Part shown: piece after piece, positions 27,767 to 38,900 of the stretch
Position numbering within the stretch: the stretch's first letter is position 1
Layout: each line of letters starts with the position of its first letter
Source: Nereocystis luetkeana
Taxonomy: Eukaryota > Sar > Phaeophyceae > Laminariales > Laminariaceae
Assembly: GCA_031213475.1 (NCBI GenBank)
Contig: JARUPZ010000007.1
Coordinates: forward strand, 2,723,586-2,787,585
DNA: 64,000 bases
Reading direction: 5' to 3'
Program-made: the position numbers and the translations under genes
The notes under the pieces: model-generated
The model's database searches: none
What the model saw: the letters and a program-made list of their open reading frames with translations, nothing else
Told to the model about the DNA's origin: nothing

Positions 27767-28173
27767 TGTTTGTGGTATGCGGTAGCTTGATACGGGTCTG
27801 CGGATATTGGGGGTTTCATTTGTTGTGGGGTTTCGTATTATGTATCGGGGCATTATTTAGTATACCTCGTGGATGGAGAGATGGAGCTGTTCCTCCGGGA
27901 GCAGTCGCTGATGTTAATGATACGGCCCAGGCTTTGATGATAATGATACTGCCTGTCTATATGTGAGTGGTGCAGCCGGCGACAATCTTGGTGCGGCTTA
28001 CCTCCTGTGTGTGGTTTATGTGGTGGGGTCTCTGACAGAACGGTATTGATCCACCTGGTGTGTGTTGTGTTCGGCTTATTGTAACTAGTATTTCATTTGC
28101 TCTTCCTCAACGATCATGGTGTAGACCACGCGTGTATCACGTGCACGCGCCCGACATCTCCAGTGATCAAACA
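27767..28173 (+). repeat. 5' LTR of the Gag-only element
   Basis: Direct counterpart of 31922-32331. Directly downstream is CAATATCGTGACTCC and then the perfect 14-base palindrome CTCCGGGCCCGGAG, rather than a normal tRNA-complementary site. Confidence 0.82.
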
Positions 28174-28262
28174 CAATATCGTGACTCCGGGCCCGGAGGA
28201 CGCTGAAGGGTTATACTGTGTTAGAGGAGAGCACTTACTGGTGGAAGGGCGTCTGTGGGGGT

Positions 28263-29831
28263 ATGGCGCAAATGGAGGAGCTGCTTAGTATGGAGGCGCA
28301 GCAGGAACGACGGTATGGAGGTGACGCGCGGTTGCAGCACCAGCAGTATGACTTTGGTGGACAACAGCAGCAACGCTGGGGTGGAGGCCAGAGTTATCAG
28401 CAGCAGCATCATCGGCGGCAGTATGGAGGCCGAGGGCAGCAACAGCCTCGGCCTCAGCAGCAGCACCTTGGTGGGCAACAGCAGCAACGCTGGGGTGGAG
28501 ACCAGAGGTATCAGCAGCATCATCGGCGGCAGTATGGAGGCCGAGGGCAGCAACAGCCTCAGCCTCAACAGCAGCAACGCTGGGGTGGAGTCCAGAGTTA
28601 TCATCATCATCATCATCAGCAGCAGCAGCAGCAACGGCGGCAGCCACATGCTGCTTCGGAGTGGTGCACTGGGGCGGCTGGGAACACCAATCGCGTTTGG
28701 TATCAGCCTGAGTCCCCTCCGCCTGCAGCAGCGTCGATGTACGGATCCTACATGTGCGCACGGTGTGGCGCCCGAGGGCATAGGGATGTGATTTGCCGTG
28801 CACCCAACAGTGTCTGCGACGACTTCATCTTTCATGGTCGCATGGCCAGGCAGTGTATCACTGCCCAGCCTGCTGTCGTCTACGCGCCGAACTACTACAG
28901 TACGCCGCAGGCTGGAACGCCGGCGCCCCAGCAGCCACGGGTGGAGCCGACAGCGACGAGGTCGGTAACGAGCTACTCAACCTATGTGGTGTGGAGTTGC
29001 CGACGCGAGCCTCCACCGAACGAGCTCTGTGATGCTGAAGAGCCGCGTGCAACGTCTGTGCTGCAGCAGGATTACCCTGAGGTGGTGGACCTTGGTGTTG
29101 CTTTGTCCGACGTGATGGATCTCGGTGATGCTAAGCCTAAGGAGGTGGAGCTTGGTGTTGCTTTGTCCGACATGGTGGAGCTCGGTGATGCTAAGCCCGA
29201 GGTGGAGCTTGGTGTTGCCGTGTCCGAGGTGGTGGAGCTTGGTCTTGCTGTGTCCGAGGTGGAGCTTGGTGTTGCTTTGTCCGACGTGGTGGATCTCGGT
29301 GATGCTAAGCCTGAGGTGGTGGAGCTTGGTGTTGCCATGTCCGAGGTGGTGGAGCTTGGTCTTGCTGTGTCCGAGGTGGAGCTTGGTGTTGCTTTGTCCG
29401 ACATGGTGGAGCTCGGTGATGCTAAGCCCGAGGTGGAGCTTGGTGTTGCCGTGTCCGAGGTGGTGGAGCTTGGTCTTGCTGTGTCCGAGGTGGAGCTTGG
29501 TGTTGCTTTGTCCGACGTGATGGATCTCGGTGATGCTAAGCCTGAGGTGGTGGAGCTTGGTGTTGCCATGTCCGAGGTGGTGGAGCTTGGTCTTGCTGTG
29601 TCCGAGGTGGAGCTTGGTGTTGCTGTGTCCGAAGTGCTGGAGCTCGGTGATGCTGAGCCTGAGGTCGTGAAGCTTGGTGTTACTGTGTCCGAGGTGGTGG
29701 GCCTTGGTTACGCTGAGCCTGAGGTGGTGAAGCTTGGTGTTACTGTGTCCGAGGTGTTGGGCCTTGGTGATGCTGAGCCTGAGGTGGTGGAGCTTGGTGT
29801 TGCTGTGTCCGACGTGCGCAACTCCGGTTAG
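28263..29831 (+). CDS. Gag-like protein with a CCHC zinc knuckle and a VELG repeat tail
   Basis: 522 codons from the first in-frame ATG (28263) to TAG at 29829-29831; an upstream GTG-started extension is unlikely in a eukaryote. Residues 20-130 are rich in Gln, Gly, Arg and His from repeats of the type RRQYGGRGQQQP and QQQRWGG, and plausibly bind RNA. A CCHC zinc knuckle follows (CARCGARGHRDVIC, Cys165, Cys168, His173, Cys178). A second, degraded knuckle (CDDFIFHGRMARQC) has lost one Cys and the His. The last ~240 residues are about 24 tandem 9-10 residue units of the type E-V-V-E-L-G-V-A-V-S. The single intact frame within an LTR pair argues for recent activity or selection. It could alternatively be a domesticated host gene, but the flanking LTRs make an element-encoded Gag more likely. 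Confidence 0.78.
   Translation: MAQMEELLSMEAQQERRYGGDARLQHQQYDFGGQQQQRWGGGQSYQQQHHRRQYGGRGQQQPRPQQQHLGGQQQQRWGGDQRYQQHHRRQYGGRGQQQPQPQQQQRWGGVQSYHHHHHQQQQQQRRQPHAASEWCTGAAGNTNRVWYQPESPPPAAASMYGSYMCARCGARGHRDVICRAPNSVCDDFIFHGRMARQCITAQPAVVYAPNYYSTPQAGTPAPQQPRVEPTATRSVTSYSTYVVWSCRREPPPNELCDAEEPRATSVLQQDYPEVVDLGVALSDVMDLGDAKPKEVELGVALSDMVELGDAKPEVELGVAVSEVVELGLAVSEVELGVALSDVVDLGDAKPEVVELGVAMSEVVELGLAVSEVELGVALSDMVELGDAKPEVELGVAVSEVVELGLAVSEVELGVALSDVMDLGDAKPEVVELGVAMSEVVELGLAVSEVELGVAVSEVLELGDAEPEVVKLGVTVSEVVGLGYAEPEVVKLGVTVSEVLGLGDAEPEVVELGVAVSDVRNSG
29085..29815 (+). repeat. 27/30 bp minisatellite coding for VELG units
   Basis: Units GAGGTGGTGGAGCTTGGTGTT... repeat in frame at 30 bp, with 27 bp variants lacking one GTG codon. 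Higher-order blocks are visible: the stretch from about 29150 to 29280 recurs at about 29390-29520. Confidence 0.9.
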
Positions 29832-30821
29832 AGGGGGGGTCAACGTACCCCTTCGACCGGGGAAAACTCATATGGGCGAGGCTGGCACCGAGTGGCTGGG
29901 AATACGGATCTGGCTCGGTTTGGGGGAGGTATGGTGGCGGATGGGGAGGCGGGGAATACGAGGGGGCGGGGACTAGCAGCGGCAGCAGCAGCGGCAAGCG
30001 AGATTTCCCGTTTGACCCTGGGAAACAGGCATGTAATATTTTTCCAGTGTCGCCCATTTTAGTTTTGGTGGACTGGATCTTCTTTTTTTTGTTTTTTTTG
30101 TTTGTTTGTCCTTTTCTGTGCTTTCTTTGTGTTTGCCTGGTATGCTCTCAAATGAAATGGGCAATATTGCGGAAGGTGTGGTGTACCTGGTACCTGGTAT
30201 ACCTTTTATGACAGAGAAGCATTTCCACCGCAGCTGCTGTCTACGTACCCGTATATGAACCAGAGGGTATGAGGGAACCGTACCACGTCTGCTACCTGAT
30301 TCCATACTGCTGTGTCTACCCAGGCCGCGAGTTGTAATAGCAAAACGGACGTACCTGCGTTGCCAATTACCCACTTGAATATGAGGAAGACCAACTATGA
30401 ATATAAATCGGTACTGACGTTGTCTTGTCACCATTGTTTTGAGTGAAATCATGAACGGGGGTTTGATGGCATGATTCTACTCGTAGACATAGTGCATACT
30501 GATGTGACTCGTTATCTAACGAGTAACCTCGGTTTCTGGCACGAACTGGCTTGATTTCTGACGCTGACCCACCAGATACTGCCCACTGCACCCTGCGGCT
30601 TTACGAGATGTAGCCCATGTCGCGGCAAACATGGAGCCGCGGCGGAGGACAAGTGTCGCATCCGTATTGTAGGGAGCAGGAGACGGAGGTTGAGAGGTGG
30701 GGTTGTGGGGTGTTTGGACGTGAGTTCGTTTCTTTTGATTTTATGGTTGAGGTATTTTGGAGTCGCAATGGCATCGCAACATTTTCATGATGAGTGCTTT
30801 GTCGTCTACCGAGCAGGGGGG

Positions 30822-30958
30822 GCATGGTAGCTGTCCTCGGTAACACGACGAAGCCTTTCTATCACAGATAGTGGAGTTCAGTTGGAGTGTCATAGTAGCT
30901 GTACTCGGTAACACGACGAGGACTTTCTGTCGCAGATAGTGGACTTCAGTTGGAGTGA
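30822..30958 (+). repeat. Tandem duplication, ~67 bp, within the Gag-only element
   Basis: ATGGTAGCTGTCCTCGGTAACACGACGA at 30825 recurs as ATAGTAGCTGTACTCGGTAACACGACGA at 30892. Both are followed by a TTTCT..CACAGATAGTGGA.TTCAGTTGGAGT tail. Non-coding part of the element. Confidence 0.8.
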
Positions 30959-31907
30959 GCTTATAAGTGGATGCGGATCATGCACGCAAGGGTACTGACC
31001 GGAGGTCTGTCGCTGGTGGAGTGATTTTGTGCGCGGATGTCTGTTCATCGTTTCCTCTGCTGGATGTAGATGTCTAAGGCATGTGTTTAACGGGGAGTCT
31101 GAGATCAACACTTACGGTCGGCAGAGCAGCATGCCGATTTTCTCATCAAACCGTTGCCCGCTTAGATGTTCGTTTTGGGCTTGACTTTGTGATGAATTTG
31201 TGGTGATTTCTTTCATTCATTTATTGGTTTCGAATATTTTGGGGTATTGGGTGATGAGAATGAAGAGTGATTTTTAGGGAATTGGAGAAAGTATTGGGAT
31301 GTACTCATGCGTTGAGTAATGTTAATACGCCAATAGGGTGTGCCGATGGTCTTGATGAATCGTGCCGTACCCGTTGCCTATTATTGGTTAAGTATGCACA
31401 ACGTACAGTGGACCCAAAATTACTATTAATAGTATCCATAGTCCTTTTAAATTCAGATGCAGTTTGTTGTTGACTTTTCCATACTCCCGGCGTGAGCACC
31501 TGCTAATAGCAGGGGGGCTAATATAGTTCGGTTTGAGATCTCTTACGTCAGAGACGTTATGTTGTTTTGCTCTTTCAGAGTGCGAAACAGGGGGGCCGAT
31601 ACTATCGGGCGGTACGATATCTATGTGAAGACGGTGTTACTGATTTTGTTTGAAGGTTTTACCAACATACTTGTGTTGTTGGATTTTTTTCCTTTTCATA
31701 GTTACTGTCTTGACATGTTTCAGGAGGTCTCTACTGGAATCGATATTGAGAAATTTTGTATCGGGATTGCCGTTTTACATTGGCGATTCTGAAAGGGTGG
31801 ATTTTGGGATTGCCGTTTTACCTTGGCAACGATGAAGGATGGAATTTGGGGCTGCCGTCTTACCTGGCAATTGGTGATAAGATATTCGAGACCTATCGTA
31901 TCGAGCA

Positions 31908-31921
31908 CCGAATAGGGGGGC
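31908..31921 (+). promoter_or_regulatory. Polypurine tract of the LTR element
   Basis: GAATAGGGGGG(C) directly before the 3' LTR, the position where plus-strand priming occurs in LTR retrotransposons. Confidence 0.6.
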
Positions 31922-32331
31922 TGTTTGTGGTATGCGGTAGCTTGATACGGGTCTGCGGATATTGGGGGTTTCATATTTTGTGGGGTTTCGTATTATGTAT
32001 CGGGGCATTGTCTAGTATGCCTCGTGGATGGAGAGATGGAGCTGCTCCTCCGGGAGCAGTCTATGATGTTAATGATACGGCCCAGTCTTTGATATTAATG
32101 ATACTGCCTGTCTATATGTGAGTGGGGCAGCCGGTGACAATCTTGGTGCGGCTTACCTCCTGTGTGTGGTTTATGTGGTGGGGCCTCTGACAGAAAGGTA
32201 TTGATCCACCTGGTGTGTGTTGTGTTTGGCTTATTATTGTAACTAGTATTTTATTTGCTCTTCCTCAACGATCATGGTGTAGACCACGCGTGTATCACGT
32301 GCACGCGCCCGACAGCTCCTGCGATCAAACA
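31922..32331 (+). repeat. 3' LTR of the Gag-only element
   Basis: Counterpart of 27767-28173. It contains one extra TTA (GGCTTATTATTG versus GGCTTATTG) and scattered substitutions. Confidence 0.82.
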
Positions 32332-32339
32332 GCGGCAAA

Positions 32340-32745
32340 CCGACGAGCCTTAGCTAGAACCCCGGAGTGTGATGTTGGTGGAGCCACGCCCTAACTACTG
32401 AGCTAACAGGCATTGCGTTGGCTGTTAGCTCAGTGGTAAGGGTGTATCTTGAACATAGACTCGCTACAGAGGCCCTCAATAAGCAGCGTGTCCAAGAGCC
32501 TCGACGCGTCCAATGGCTGATGGGCGTCGACGCGTCGCGTGTACATGTGCAGTATCGAGGCCCCTTGGCCATCGGCCGTAGCTCCTTGGACACGCTCCCT
32601 ATCAAGTCAAGGGTCCCTGCAACACGCCTTTTCCAGCTAAAGACCGCTTTTTCAACGCCACGCATCGACACATCTCCACTCACATCACACCTTTTGTTGC
32701 TCGTGGTTAAGACCCTCATCGGCAGCGTCGCCTAGACCCACAATC
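32340..32745. repeat. tRNA-related inverted-repeat sequence
   Basis: CTGTTAGCTCAGTGGTAAGGG (+ strand, about 32420) resembles a tRNA D-arm with a pol III A box. An inverted match (CCCTAACTACTGAGCTAACAG) lies just upstream, about 32389-32410. Reading the - strand from there, a degenerate B box (GGTTCTAGCT) sits at about 32360. Further inverted pairs occur downstream (GCGTGTCCAAGA / CCTTGGACACGC). No complete cloverleaf could be drawn, so this is at most a tRNA-derived SINE or pseudogene. Confidence 0.35.
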
Positions 32746-35061
32746 CAATATTCAGCAATATGACGAGCCCCCAACGCTATGGGGTGGGCGCGCAGGGGGC
32801 CAGAGGGCTCCGGCATGCTGCGGATGAACGGACGATATTGTGCGTTTCGACGCCCGATAGTGCTCTGCTGGTTGTATGTTGTGGCTTCGTGGGATGCATG
32901 GGTGAGAAAAAAACTGATTTAGGTATAATGTTGGCGAGGTCGATGTTGATGGCCGTATGTATCGATGAGTGCTTTGTACGCCTTAAAACGAAGTCCCGAG
33001 CGATCAAACGGTGGAAACCAACCCTAGACGTCAGAGGCCGGTGTGCCATGCCTTTTGGCCAATGAGCTCTGCCAATGTTTGAGGTGTTTCTTGTGACAGG
33101 TTTTCTTTGCATCAGCAATCAGCGTCAAACATCCCCGGCGTACAATCTTCATGGAAGATTATGGTATACTCTATAATATGAATATCATTACTGCAGCAGT
33201 ATGTTCGCCATCCAACAAGGTGCAGAATGAGCTGAAGTTCGAAGTTGATCACTCACAGACTTTCCCAGAAAAGAGGAAATCCAACAGCAGTATTGATACG
33301 AACACGCGTAGTGTTCTTCTGTAATACTCATCGCTAACTCAGCTGTACCACAAACATCTAACGACGAGTGTAGGAATCTGTGCGTCAGTCTTGAAGGCAG
33401 CCTTAGACAGGGGGCTACTGTAGGCAAAAAACACCTACGGAAGCAATTTGAGTTCGGGGCTGCACAATGTTGTAAGTCACCCGGCAGGGAGGCATATTTA
33501 ATCAATCGGAAGCCGGCAACTGACTTTTGTTTGGCTTCGTGGGAATCACAACCGAACGCAACCGTTTCATATTGGAATTTTATGTATTTTGATGTAGTTT
33601 GATACCCGATATATGTAACACCGATATGGTCGCAGTACCTTTTTCCAGAAGGGAGGTGCGCCATTGCCCTCCCCCCCCCCCCTCTCCCACCCCCCTGCCT
33701 CTAGGAGGTCCATTCTGCTTCCCTCACCGTTCACACGAGAACCAAATCCAATCGGACGCAGGCAGGCAGATCGCCGCGACATAGATTGCTCTATGTGATA
33801 CGTCAGCCGTCGATCGATGTCAAACTCTACGATAGCTGTGCACCTACTTGCTTCTGAAGACGTTCCTTTCGCCAACCTAAAAACGTTTCCATCGGAGAAA
33901 AAACGAAATTGCAACCCCAGGGAAAATCCCATGGCGTTGGTATCACAAAATTCAAGAAATAATTGGTTGTTCAGCGATACTGGGTAATTATTCTGTTACG
34001 AATTCTCGTTAAATCAGAAATATTCTGGCCCGAAACTACTTCCCCTATTGCAGCACACGCATCCTCGGGCGAGAACCAATTCGTTTCTGAGGGGATTCTC
34101 ACGCGAGGTGATCTACTATGCAAAGTGTACCTCACCCAGGAACCGACTTGGAAAAATCATGAACTTGCAAACCCGATCGTGCCCGGGTGTACAACGATTT
34201 AAATACCGTGTGAAACACAAAACAAGCGGGTGTTCCAACGGTGTTGGTGGGTAGAGTTTCTCACTTAAGCCCATCTGGAACCCCGAGACATTTACGTAGT
34301 AGCGTGGGCGCCCAGCCGTACCTCGTGACGCGCCCTTGGCGTGCGACTCCTTGCGTAGTGAAACTCGGGCACCTGCTGGTGTCATCCCCCGATTGCGCAG
34401 TGACCGTCGTCAGTTTTCCTTTCGGAAGTCCCAAGTGTTACGGAGCCTTGGTCTGAAACGTTTTGGCCTGAAAAGGCTATACCCCATATTGCAGCGCGTG
34501 CCAGTCACCGCGGAGACGAAACACGTCACCAGCGCTTGGCGGCAGAAGGAAGTGTTGGCCAACGCGGGTTGACCGATCGATGTCTTACACAGCTACATTG
34601 CTCGGCGGCAAAGGGGGTCGCGTCTACGTGTCATCCCCAAGTCAGGTTGGCCACGTGAACACAGGCTACAAGAAGCTGTGTACCACTTACTACAGTGGAC
34701 GGGCACACCCACACTCGTCGACGAGCTGTCTTGGCACTTCTATCAGTTCGCCCCTGCCGACCCCCCCGCCCCAATATGTGGAGATGCGAGGGTCTACAGT
34801 CATACGACTAGGCTCATGCAGGATATGCGGACGCCCAACCTCACAAGAGAATCTCGTCCACTGGAATTCGACAATTTTGCGTTACGTGGGCGGCGTCTAT
34901 TCCATGGACGTTTGTGTTTTCCTTTCTTCAATGCACTGCATTAATCGGTCTCGAAGGGAGACTTCAGCAGAAACGGCCAGAGCAGCGCACTGCAGAAAAC
35001 GAACAGAAAACCCTACAATACCACATGTTGCAGCTCAACGTGACCACGATAAAGTGTTACC
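32746..35061. other. Intergenic, no gene seen
   Basis: No exon or repeat recognised apart from the family D repeat copy at 34781-34822. Open frames are short and without recognisable motifs. Confidence 0.4.
34781..34822 (-). repeat. GGCCGTAGTCG repeat (family D), copy 4
   Basis: GAGATGCGAGGGTCTACAGT, then CATACGACTAGGCTCATGCA, a decayed reverse copy of the family seen at 1805 and 13271. Confidence 0.5.
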
Positions 35062-35159
35062 TTAACCCTTTTAGGACTGCACTCCCTTTCTGGGGACGCA
35101 CCATTCAAATTTCAAGTAGTTGGCCCCCAAAACGGGACTGCAGCCCGAAAAGGGATAAC
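35062..35159. repeat. piggyBac-like MITE family A, copy 2
   Basis: Begins TTAACCCTTTTAGGACTGCA and ends as the near inverse (GGGACTGCAGCCCGAAAAGGGATAA). The centre shares TTTCAAGTAGTT with copy 4 at 47224. Confidence 0.8.
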
Positions 35160-35846
35160 GTGACCATATACATATTTATGTGTACCTAGACGTGGCCCTG
35201 CTTTATTGAGCTCGAGTTCTTTGGCTTCCTCCCTGCATCACCAAAACACACGAGACTGCTTGCACCCGCGGCACCCGCGGCCGCAGCCAAGCTAAAACCC
35301 TCCTTTCGAGGGCGGACACTGATACACGAAGATGCGAGGCTCTCTTCCTCCTTTATCAACGGGTCGATCGCGAGCGACTGCCGCCGGGCTGTTTGTATAG
35401 TGATACAGCAACCTTGAGTCAGAGCCATTCCATCTTCCAAGAGACATCAACCAACACATCTCCGAACTCTGTACGAGAAGCAAGGGGCGAACCTATACCT
35501 TCGCGTCGAGCGGATATTAAAATACGCACGTGCTGGGCTCTCTCCATTGATTGAGCACACACTCCAAGATGTAAAAGACAAGGGTAAAAGCATAGCATAC
35601 AATGTGTTTTGGAACGCACATCAATAAAAACACACAAATGCATGTGTTGGGCTCTCTTCTGCCACCTCCCGTAGCTCACGCATTGGGAGAGGTTACAGAG
35701 CCATGTGTTGGACTGCACTTAAGTGACCGAAATCTGTCGGTCAGGCGGTGCTTGCTCGTCGCTTGCTTGCTTCCCAAAGCGGCACCTTTGGTGCTTTTTT
35801 CACAAAAAGTGTCGTTCCTTCTTGTGCTTGTTTCACAAACGTGGCA

Positions 35847-35931
35847 CTATATGTTGATCGACTGGGGGATTCTCTCGGGCAGGAGCGTGGTGTAGCAGAA
35901 GTTGTTGGCTTCATGTTTGTCCTTGCCCCTG
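35847..35931 (-). CDS. Lipoxygenase last exon (C-terminal Ile)
   Basis: Acceptor AGTGGCGCAG. One base completes Asn, then RGKDKHE..NFCYTTLLPERIPQSINI and TAG (35847-35849). The carboxylate of the final Ile is an iron ligand in this family. Confidence 0.93.
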
Positions 35932-38900
35932 CTGCGCCACTTACTCGCGATGTCAGAGTTCCTGAAACGGGGTGCATCCATGTGCGGGGAGGGGGGGGCG
36001 GTGATATCGTCGTGCGTTAAACTGCGCTTCGATAGATCTTGGTGTAGACACTTCGGATGGGTAGTTTATCAGAGCACAAAAAAACCAATCGATTACGTAC
36101 AGAATATGCATACGACGTGTGGTAGTGGTAGAGGTGGGTATAGTGTTTGAACGAATCTGTTAAACTCCCTCGGGAAACATTTATCTCGCGCCCCATGGCT
36201 CTACCTGGTGATAATTCCAAAATCATGCTTTTGTCTTCATTCCAGCATGTTATGAGCCTCGGTCTTTGATCTACACACCATTTGACAAACATCATTTCCA
36301 ACACGAATTTTAATATCTCCACCGCCGATGAAGGAGGGCGCGATAATCGAAGGGTGAATAACGTAGACCGGTTTTGTGGAGAAGGTTCGGCGATGTCCTC
36401 TGCCCCTCCTAGCCCACCCTCCGTGATGCCAACAGTCAAGGAGCTGTCGCAACGTGCGTGACTTTCTGGTGACCTCGGTGGGTGCGGAAACCATCCGGGC
36501 ACCCTCCTGGGGTGCCATGTGTCACGTCCATGGGGATTTATACGGAAGTTCTCATACTATATTTGTAATCCCATGGAGGAACTTTGATCCCGTGGGACAT
36601 TCCGTGGGGAAGACCTGATCCCGTGGGACATCCCGTGGGGAACAGTTGATCCCGCGGGACAGCCCGTGGGAAAAGTCTCATCCCGTGGGACATGTTTTGA
36701 AGCAAATCTGATCCCGTGAGACTATATGAACAACCAGCCTATGTGACTGACCCTGGGCGTCAGGCTGTACGACAACCAATCGACTGACTCTGCGCTCGTC
36801 TGCTCACGCAGAAAGCTGAAACGAGCCGTATATAACTCAATCAGCACAACTCACTTTGACTCCAGATCGAATCCGATTTCCTCAATGGCTTTCTGGAACT
36901 TGGACAGAGGATCGTACACGCGGTCGTCGTCGAAGTTGCTGGAATCGTAATCTCCAAGGCTGCACAGAACAGGGCAGCCCCGCGGATCAAGGTACGGGGA
37001 GGTCAGTAAGGCTAGCGAGCGAGACGCGTTTGGGGGATTTCTGCGAGCATGCTTTAAGTGAAAAATTGAGACTAGGGCCTCTACAATGCCTGTACGAAGC
37101 ACATTGGGCGTTTCACCGACCGGTCAGGCATTGCTTACATCAAACGCAAACAGTCTGCGTGAAGGGGGGAAAGACGGAGAGGTGCGATGCTCGTGAGAGT
37201 GTTCGACCGAAGTCCACATTGAAAATACGCACCTCAGAGATACAGACTGACTGCCAATGACAACGTTGAATTATCGCCACCAACAGCAGCTGACACGTTG
37301 CGCTCGACCAAGATACGTATGCACATCTATGTTCGACCAGGAAGCTACCGTATTCATTCCACGTCATCCTCACTCGCTCTCGAATCAAACCAGTCAGCAA
37401 GAACAACGCGCGGTGTGTTCTTCCGACCCACGGCAGCCGGGTATACCAGTTTATGGGAAGGGGGCGACGTGCAACGTACTATCCCCACGCGACACAAGCG
37501 GTTCATTGTCCGACGGCTGTGGTCTGCATGGACGAGCAGCGGTGGTTGATTGCATGGCGCCTCGATCGGCATTCGAACCGCACATACGTTATATCACCTG
37601 TGTACCGCCCGCTGTGATTTATATGTATATGTGAAGACGAACACCCAGCAAACCTCGTCACAATCCTGCATGTTGCCTCCATCCGCATTTTAACCCGACA
37701 TATAATACATTCGCCGACGTACCGAACGCTGTGATTGATATACATATGTGGACGAACAGCCAGCCGACCTCGTTGCAACCCCTCCGCATACATTTCGAAC
37801 ACATATTCGTACAGATGTATGTACGAGGTGACACATATTTGTTTTTGTTGTTTCGGTTTGTCTTGACTTTCTTTCGGAAAATGTGCATGAGTGATCAACG
37901 CCGAAGCTCATTCTGCCGCGTGGCAAACTCCTCAATAACATGAACTAAGCGCAAAAACTCGGCGCTCGAAGCTTCGCGGGGCGGTGTCCTTTTTTCTTGT
38001 GAAAGCTGCGCCAAGCTAAGGTCGTAGAAGGCTGGTCCTTGTCACGTCCTCACAAGTGCTGCTAGTGATAGGTCTAATAGCTAGCGGTGAATGCGCCGAC
38101 GTACCGGCAGTGCATTGCAGCGACAGCGGTGATCCACCTTCAATCGACCAATACAGACGCGAAGCCCCGATACCCGACAAAGGGCAAGACTCACGTGGTG
38201 TCGACGATGGACCCGAGCAGCGTGAGGACAAAGACTTGGGTTGTCGCAATCGACAAGGGAGGCAAGTAGGACATGTACTCCTCGTCGCTTCTCTCCCTCT
38301 GCACGCGGAAGAAACACGCATTAAAACGACGACGAAAAGGGCTCGGCTTTAATTCATTTCCCGATACAAATACAGATCAGGTACCAATCTAAACGGAAAG
38401 GCAAAGGTCGAATGTAAAACGACACCGGAAAGGCTCGGACTTTTGACACTTTTCCCCAACAACACTCTTCCCCAAGCTAAGTACAAACCAACACGGAAGT
38501 TTCCCAGCGCACGCGGCGTACCTTGTCGGTGGGGGGCGGGGCGTATATCGACCCCGGGCAGGAGGGCGCGAAGGACATGGAAGGCTTCTGGGGGAAGTTA
38601 ACAGCGGCGTGCAGGGTGCTGGCCGTGTAGATGAGGCTCGCTAGAATCTGGAGGCCAGCAGTTCCAACGCACCCGTATAGGGAAAGCCAGGCGGAAAAGG
38701 CGCGCGGGGGGGGGGGCGGGGGAAGGTGAGGGTCAGGGACGGAAGACAGATGCACCCATAGTACCGTTGTCGACAAAGCTGGAGCCCTGAAAATACTATC
38801 GTACCCCTGTGCGCACTCAACGCTCGGTACGGTGTATTGGTCGTTTTTATCTTTTCGCATATTTTCTAGCCTGTTTTACGTAGTGCCCGCGGATCTGGGT

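Larger units (their letters stand above)
27767..32331 (+). mobile_element. Non-autonomous LTR retrotransposon encoding only Gag (TR-GAG-like)
   Basis: Two direct ~407-410 bp repeats (27767-28173 and 31922-32331) begin TGTTTGTGG and end GATCAAACA, the TG..CA ends of LTRs. They differ at roughly 21 positions plus one 3-base gap by hand count, about 95% identical. A purine-rich tract (GAATAGGGGGG) lies immediately before the 3' LTR, where a polypurine tract is expected. The only long open frame in between is a Gag-like zinc-knuckle protein (28263-29831). About 2.1 kb of non-coding sequence follows, with no protease, integrase, reverse transcriptase or RNase H motif. No clear target-site duplication (TCTCT versus GCGGC) and no TGG-initial primer-binding site is visible after the 5' LTR. 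Confidence 0.82.

Noticed and set aside
28977..29843. 288-residue open frame on the - strand
   Set aside because: Antisense shadow of the VELG minisatellite; its repeats are the complement of the Gag coding repeats.
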